Shown here one piece after another: positions 6,555-9,195 of a DNA stretch of 9,195 nt. Every line of letters begins with the position of its first letter. The first letter of the stretch is position 1. The notes under the pieces were generated by a model that made no database searches, was not told the DNA's origin, and saw only the letters and a list, made by a program, of their open reading frames with translations. The DNA comes from Erysipelotrichaceae bacterium (GTDB taxonomy: Bacteria > Bacillota_I > Bacilli_A > Erysipelotrichales > Erysipelotrichaceae). The stretch covers positions 1 to 9,195 of the forward strand of contig CAAGJS010000286.1 in assembly GCA_900770275.1 (NCBI GenBank), given 5' to 3'. Both the position numbers and the translations under genes were made by a program.

Positions 6555-6974
6555 TCAGTGAACTGCAAACACCGACACCAGCAGGAATGCCATTCCCGCC
6601 GCTGACAGCAGAACCATAAACGCCGCCTTGTTCCGGCAGGCTGTAAAGCGCTCCTCATGGTTCATGAAGCCCTGTTCCAGCTGCTTCGCCGACTGACCGC
6701 CAGACATCACGGCACCGATCAGTCCAAGTACTCCTGCCACAATCGCCGAATACATTGTCAACAGCGCAGCGGGTTTCGTATACAGCAGCACACCAGCTTC
6801 CACAACACCGAAGAGCACATGGACAAACACAAGGAAGTACAGCGTATTCAGCTGCTTCTTTTTCGTTGGTGTCTCGGCATTGTATACCGCCTGGTGCATC
6901 TGTCGGTAACCGACCACAAAGCCAACCAGCGGCAGCACAATCGTCACCAGCATTTCAATTGCGAGCGTATTCAT
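6555..6974 (-). CDS. Small four-helix integral membrane protein of unknown function
   Basis: I do not recognise this 139-residue protein. It has four predicted membrane helices at about 6-23, 44-66, 70-91 and 116-137. The loops between helices 1-2 and 3-4 are polar and of similar length (roughly 20-25 residues), so it looks like two hairpins in tandem. Within them, VVGYRQMHQAV and GGQSAKQLEQGF followed by MNHEER recall the helix-polar loop-helix plan of ATP synthase c/K proteolipids, and a glutamate lies in helix 2 (E59, GVVEAGVLLY). Helix 4 has no acidic residue, and the similarity may be only structural. Its ATG overlaps the rsfS stop by four bases (ATGA), so it is translated from the same message. 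In Bacillus the methyltransferase gene yqeM holds this place. Confidence 0.8.
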   Translation of the reverse strand: MNTLAIEMLVTIVLPLVGFVVGYRQMHQAVYNAETPTKKKQLNTLYFLVFVHVLFGVVEAGVLLYTKPAALLTMYSAIVAGVLGLIGAVMSGGQSAKQLEQGFMNHEERFTACRNKAAFMVLLSAAGMAFLLVSVFAVH

Positions 6975-7333
6975 GGCTGCACCTCCTCTTTCTTCTTCCC
7001 CTCATAGACTTCCATCGGACGATCGCCCCACAGCTGTTCCAGACGATACTGCTGACGCGCCTGTTCCGTAAAGATATGAACGATGCAGTCATAAAGATCA
7101 ACCAGGATCCACGAACTGCCCTCGGCCCCTTCTCTTTGACGCACATGGAAGCCGTTCTTTTCCGCTTCCTTCATCAAATCCTCGGCCAGCGCATTGGCAT
7201 GGCGCGGATTCATAGCCGTACAGATCACGAAGTGGTCCGTAAACGGGCTCACTCCCTTCATATCAATGACCGTAATGTTTTCCGCCAGCTTCTCATCCAG
7301 CGTCTTTTCAACAAGATTCAATAATTCCTGCAT
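6971..7333 (-). CDS. rsfS: Ribosomal silencing factor RsfS
   Basis: RsfS binds ribosomal protein uL14 on the large subunit and blocks joining with the 30S, which slows translation when nutrients run low. The 120-residue product has the family pattern: LLNLVEKTLDEKLAENITVIDM at the N-terminus, SPFTDHFVICTAMNPRHANAL (29-49), then the signature WILVDLYDCIVHIFTEQAR (75-93) and YRLEQLWGD (96-104). I place the start at the ATG at 7333, where homology begins and the length fits; an ATG at 7384 would add 17 charged residues and overlap yqeK by 47 bases. The ribosome binding site is not ideal (GAGGG about 14 bases up). yqeK ends four bases before this start, so the two are probably coupled. Confidence 0.95.
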   Translation of the reverse strand: MQELLNLVEKTLDEKLAENITVIDMKGVSPFTDHFVICTAMNPRHANALAEDLMKEAEKNGFHVRQREGAEGSSWILVDLYDCIVHIFTEQARQQYRLEQLWGDRPMEVYEGKKKEEVQP

Positions 7334-7337
7334 GAAT

Positions 7338-8144
7338 TTATTCTTTTCCCTCTCGTCCCTCGCGGTAAGATTCCGCTTCTTCATAGACCAGCTGCGCAGC
7401 TGCCTTCAGGTTTTTCCTCGCCATGGCAAGCTCCCTGGAACTGTCATAGCCCCGTGTCGGCTCACATTTATCCGCAACGTACAGGATCCAGTCCAGCTTC
7501 GTTTTTCCATGTCCCACCGTATGGCAGTGAATGGCGAGAAGAATCCTTGGATCATACAGCCCCATTTCCTTCTTCAGCCAGTATACGGCCGTGTAGCTGT
7601 GCCAGATCTTCACATTCTGCGTCAGTTTGTCCGGTTCATAGACGGCAAGGATCTTTCTTCCCTCGTCGTCATTCATCCGTTTTGTTATATCATGCAGCAT
7701 TCCGGTGCGCCAGGCAAGAAGCTCATCAACGCCATTTGCCTTTGCAAGATCTCTGCATACCTCGGCAACGGATATGGAGTGCGCCGCCCGATGCGGGCTG
7801 CACTGGGCATGGACGACCTCATTGAGATACCACCCATTCTCCAAAAGAAGCGTCTTCGTACCAGTGGCTGCCCTGCAGAAATAACCGTTGCGAACATGTT
7901 CTTCCTGCTTACCATCCGTGATATCAATGGCCTTTTCTGTTCTATCTTTTTCTTTTGCAATGGACACATGACGCCAGGGACGGATCGCCGCCTGGACTAA
8001 CTGCACCCGCTTCTCTATCGGAAGAACACCTTCGCCTGTTACCGCTGCGGTTACACTGTACCCGCGCTTGCGCCAGCCGGTGATCGTCTCCAGCTCACTT
8101 TGCGTGATGGGATCGAATCTGCCCGTGAGAGTGACTGTCTTCAT
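7338..8144 (-). CDS. yqeK: YqeK-family HD-domain Ap4A hydrolase fused to a degenerate NadD-like domain
   Basis: The C-terminal part (about 115-268) is a YqeK HD domain. Members of this family are metal-dependent symmetrical diadenosine tetraphosphate hydrolases that give two ADP. The metal ligands appear intact: H122 in RAAHSISV, H151-D152 in GMLHDITK, H182 in IWHSYTAV, H206/H208 in AIHCHTVG and D225 in YVADKCEPTRGY. The N-terminal part (1-110) resembles a nicotinate-nucleotide adenylyltransferase. TLTGRFDPITQSEL aligns with GGTFDPxHxGHL, RVQLVQAAI with the NadD helix, and LLLENGWY with the NadD C-terminal ENGLY. It is only about 110 residues instead of about 190, both HxGH histidines are changed, and the ISSTxIR motif is missing, so it is probably inactive for NaMN adenylation. 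The start ATG overlaps the yhbY stop by four bases. Confidence 0.88.
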   Translation of the reverse strand: MKTVTLTGRFDPITQSELETITGWRKRGYSVTAAVTGEGVLPIEKRVQLVQAAIRPWRHVSIAKEKDRTEKAIDITDGKQEEHVRNGYFCRAATGTKTLLLENGWYLNEVVHAQCSPHRAAHSISVAEVCRDLAKANGVDELLAWRTGMLHDITKRMNDDEGRKILAVYEPDKLTQNVKIWHSYTAVYWLKKEMGLYDPRILLAIHCHTVGHGKTKLDWILYVADKCEPTRGYDSSRELAMARKNLKAAAQLVYEEAESYREGREGKE

Positions 8145-8431
8145 GGAAGAATAATACCCTGCTTATCCGGGTTACGGCGATAGAGGACGATCGTTCTGCC
8201 GATGCGCTGCACCACTTCGCTTTCCGTATTCATGGCAAGATCAAAGGCGATCTCCTCCACATCTTCCGGCGCCGTCTTCAGCACCTTGATCTTAATCAGC
8301 TCTCTGGCCCGCAACGCATTGTCAATCATCACGATGAAGTTGTCGCTCAGCGCGTCCTTGCCCACCTGAAACAGGGGCTTCAGATTCACCGCCTGCCCTG
8401 CCAGATATTTTTTCTGTTTCTTCGTCAACAT
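8141..8431 (-). CDS. yhbY: CRM-domain RNA-binding protein YhbY
   Basis: YhbY proteins are small CRM-domain RNA-binding proteins associated with pre-50S ribosomal particles. The 96-residue product shows the family layout: LTKKQKKYLAGQAVNLKPLFQVGKDALSDNF (2-32), then a helix-strand with ALRARELIKIKV (39-50) and the C-terminal IGRTIVLYRRN (77-87). The ATG at 8431 shares its A with the final base of the yqeH TGA stop, and GAAAGG lies about 10 bases upstream, so translation is coupled. An in-frame ATG at 8518 would give a 29-residue extension inside yqeH without homology and is rejected. Its stop overlaps the next gene's start (ATGA). Confidence 0.95.
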   Translation of the reverse strand: MLTKKQKKYLAGQAVNLKPLFQVGKDALSDNFIVMIDNALRARELIKIKVLKTAPEDVEEIAFDLAMNTESEVVQRIGRTIVLYRRNPDKQGIILP

Positions 8432-9195
8432 CAAATCATTGCCTTTCTGAATGTAACATTCACCTGTTTTGGCGCATAGACACGCAGCGTACCGATCTCT
8501 CCCGATACGCATACCCATCCCAGGCCATCAATCACAGCATCCATCTTGCGGCCCTCCTTGTGGACCGCATGCATGGTTCCGGGAAACTCATTGGGTATCG
8601 GCGAAAGAAGATCGCCATAGTGCTTCTTCCACAGCTGATCTGCCTGCATAAGATTTCCCCGGTGCACGTTCAGCCTCTCGCTGCAGTAGAATACGGCGCT
8701 GCCGTTGGTCACATTGCTCAGATCAATCCGCACCAGTCCCCCGATCGCAAAGCTCTGCTCCTCATAGACCTGAAAGATCCGGGGACGAATGGAGCGCGAA
8801 GGAAGAAGCTGCTTCAGATTCTTCTCTGCCACGTCCATGACCATGGACTGTCCCACTTCGATGCCCGGTGTATCCGTCCATGTATACCCGTTGACTTCCA
8901 TTTCATGAAAATCAATCGTCGTCCCGGGATAGCGCGAACTGGTCAGCACATCGGTATTCAGCAGGCGGTTGATCAGCGTACTCTTGCCGCTGTTGGCACG
9001 GCCGAAGAACACAACGTCGCCATGTTCCTGAACCAGACGGTTCCTGAGATTTTCCAGCTGCTCATCCCCGTTCAGGGAAAGAAGGTACATTTCCTTAAGG
9101 GTGATCCCCTGCTCCTTCAGACGCTCCTGCAGAAACTGACGAAGTTTCCCATCACTCAGGGTATCAGGAAGAAGATCCCGCTTCGTCCCGGCAAG
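8431..9195 (-). CDS. yqeH: Circularly permuted ribosome-assembly GTPase YqeH (5' end outside window)
   Basis: YqeH is a GTPase needed for 30S subunit assembly. The visible 254 residues start in the G4 motif (TKRD, codons at 9186-9175), go on through a G5-like LSLNGDEQL, then G1 (GRANSGKST), G2 (YPGTTID) and G3 (DTPG). This G4-G5-G1-G2-G3 order is the circular permutation of this family. After the G domain come FAIGGLVRIDLSN and LMQADQLWKKHYGDLLSPI, and a C-terminal GLGWVCVSGE with YAPKQVNVTFRKAMI, all matching YqeH. The N-terminal zinc-finger part and the start codon lie beyond base 9195. G4 is TKRD and not the usual NKxD. An ATG at 9090 is only an internal methionine; the frame is open to the edge. 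The stop overlaps the yhbY start by one base (TGATG). Confidence 0.95.
   Translation of the reverse strand, partial: LAGTKRDLLPDTLSDGKLRQFLQERLKEQGITLKEMYLLSLNGDEQLENLRNRLVQEHGDVVFFGRANSGKSTLINRLLNTDVLTSSRYPGTTIDFHEMEVNGYTWTDTPGIEVGQSMVMDVAEKNLKQLLPSRSIRPRIFQVYEEQSFAIGGLVRIDLSNVTNGSAVFYCSERLNVHRGNLMQADQLWKKHYGDLLSPIPNEFPGTMHAVHKEGRKMDAVIDGLGWVCVSGEIGTLRVYAPKQVNVTFRKAMI

Noticed and set aside
6755..7324. Plus-strand open frame of 189 codons opposite the membrane protein and rsfS genes
   Set aside because: It is a shadow of two supported minus-strand genes, with composition typical of antisense translation.
7334..7384. Longer rsfS start at 7384
   Set aside because: The added residues are highly charged, outside the family domain, and overlap yqeK by 47 bases.
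7194..8000. Plus-strand open frame of 268 codons opposite yqeK and rsfS
   Set aside because: Both minus-strand genes are recognised families with coupled starts. The plus-strand translation shows no family features.
1..9195. CRISPR arrays, tRNA or rRNA genes, and complete insertion sequences
   Set aside because: No regularly spaced repeats, cloverleaf-like sequence, rRNA segments or transposase with paired end repeats were seen on either strand.

Overview
The window reads as chromosome of a low- to mid-GC Firmicute. An Erysipelotrichia-like gut bacterium is my guess, from the gene order and protein style, and not a proven placement. Three signs point to Firmicutes: groESL under CIRCE (HrcA-type) control, a yqeH-yhbY-yqeK-rsfS ribosome and housekeeping cluster, and strong GGAGG-type ribosome binding sites. 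Almost everything is on the minus strand. The only complete plus-strand gene lies at 5971-6498.

Layout from left to right. Bases 1-240 are visibly AT-rich and hold no complete gene. There is only the possible tail of a plus-strand reading frame (1-135) and transcription stop signals for the minus strand. groEL (323-1936) and groES (1962-2249) form the heat-shock operon. Its control region (2259-2350) has two CIRCE operators bracketing a sigma-A promoter, with the -35 TTGACA inside the spacer of the distal operator. Bases 2363-5800 hold three glycosyltransferase genes read toward groES (GT2-type, GT4-like, GT4-type) with overlapping ends. They look like one operon building a cell-surface glycan. 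No terminator is visible between them and groES.

A 170-base divergent spacer (5801-5970) separates the glycosyltransferases from a membrane-anchored thioredoxin-fold-like protein (5971-6498). That gene and the convergent minus-strand operon share a bidirectional terminator (6509-6541). The minus-strand operon (6555-9195, continuing past the right edge) is very compact: yqeH (partial), yhbY, a fused nadD-remnant/yqeK, rsfS, and a small four-helix membrane protein. Its junctions overlap by 1 or 4 bases, apart from one 4-base gap.

Functionally, the right-hand operon joins ribosome assembly (YqeH for the small subunit, YhbY for RNA binding), ribosome silencing (RsfS) and Ap4A hydrolysis (YqeK). 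In many Firmicutes nadD lies just before yqeK. Here that place is taken by a shortened nucleotidyltransferase-like domain that has lost its catalytic histidines and is fused to the YqeK domain. I see no clear sign of a wholly new system. The best leads are this fusion, the CIRCE-promoter-CIRCE arrangement, the unusual GroEL tail, and two unrecognised envelope proteins.
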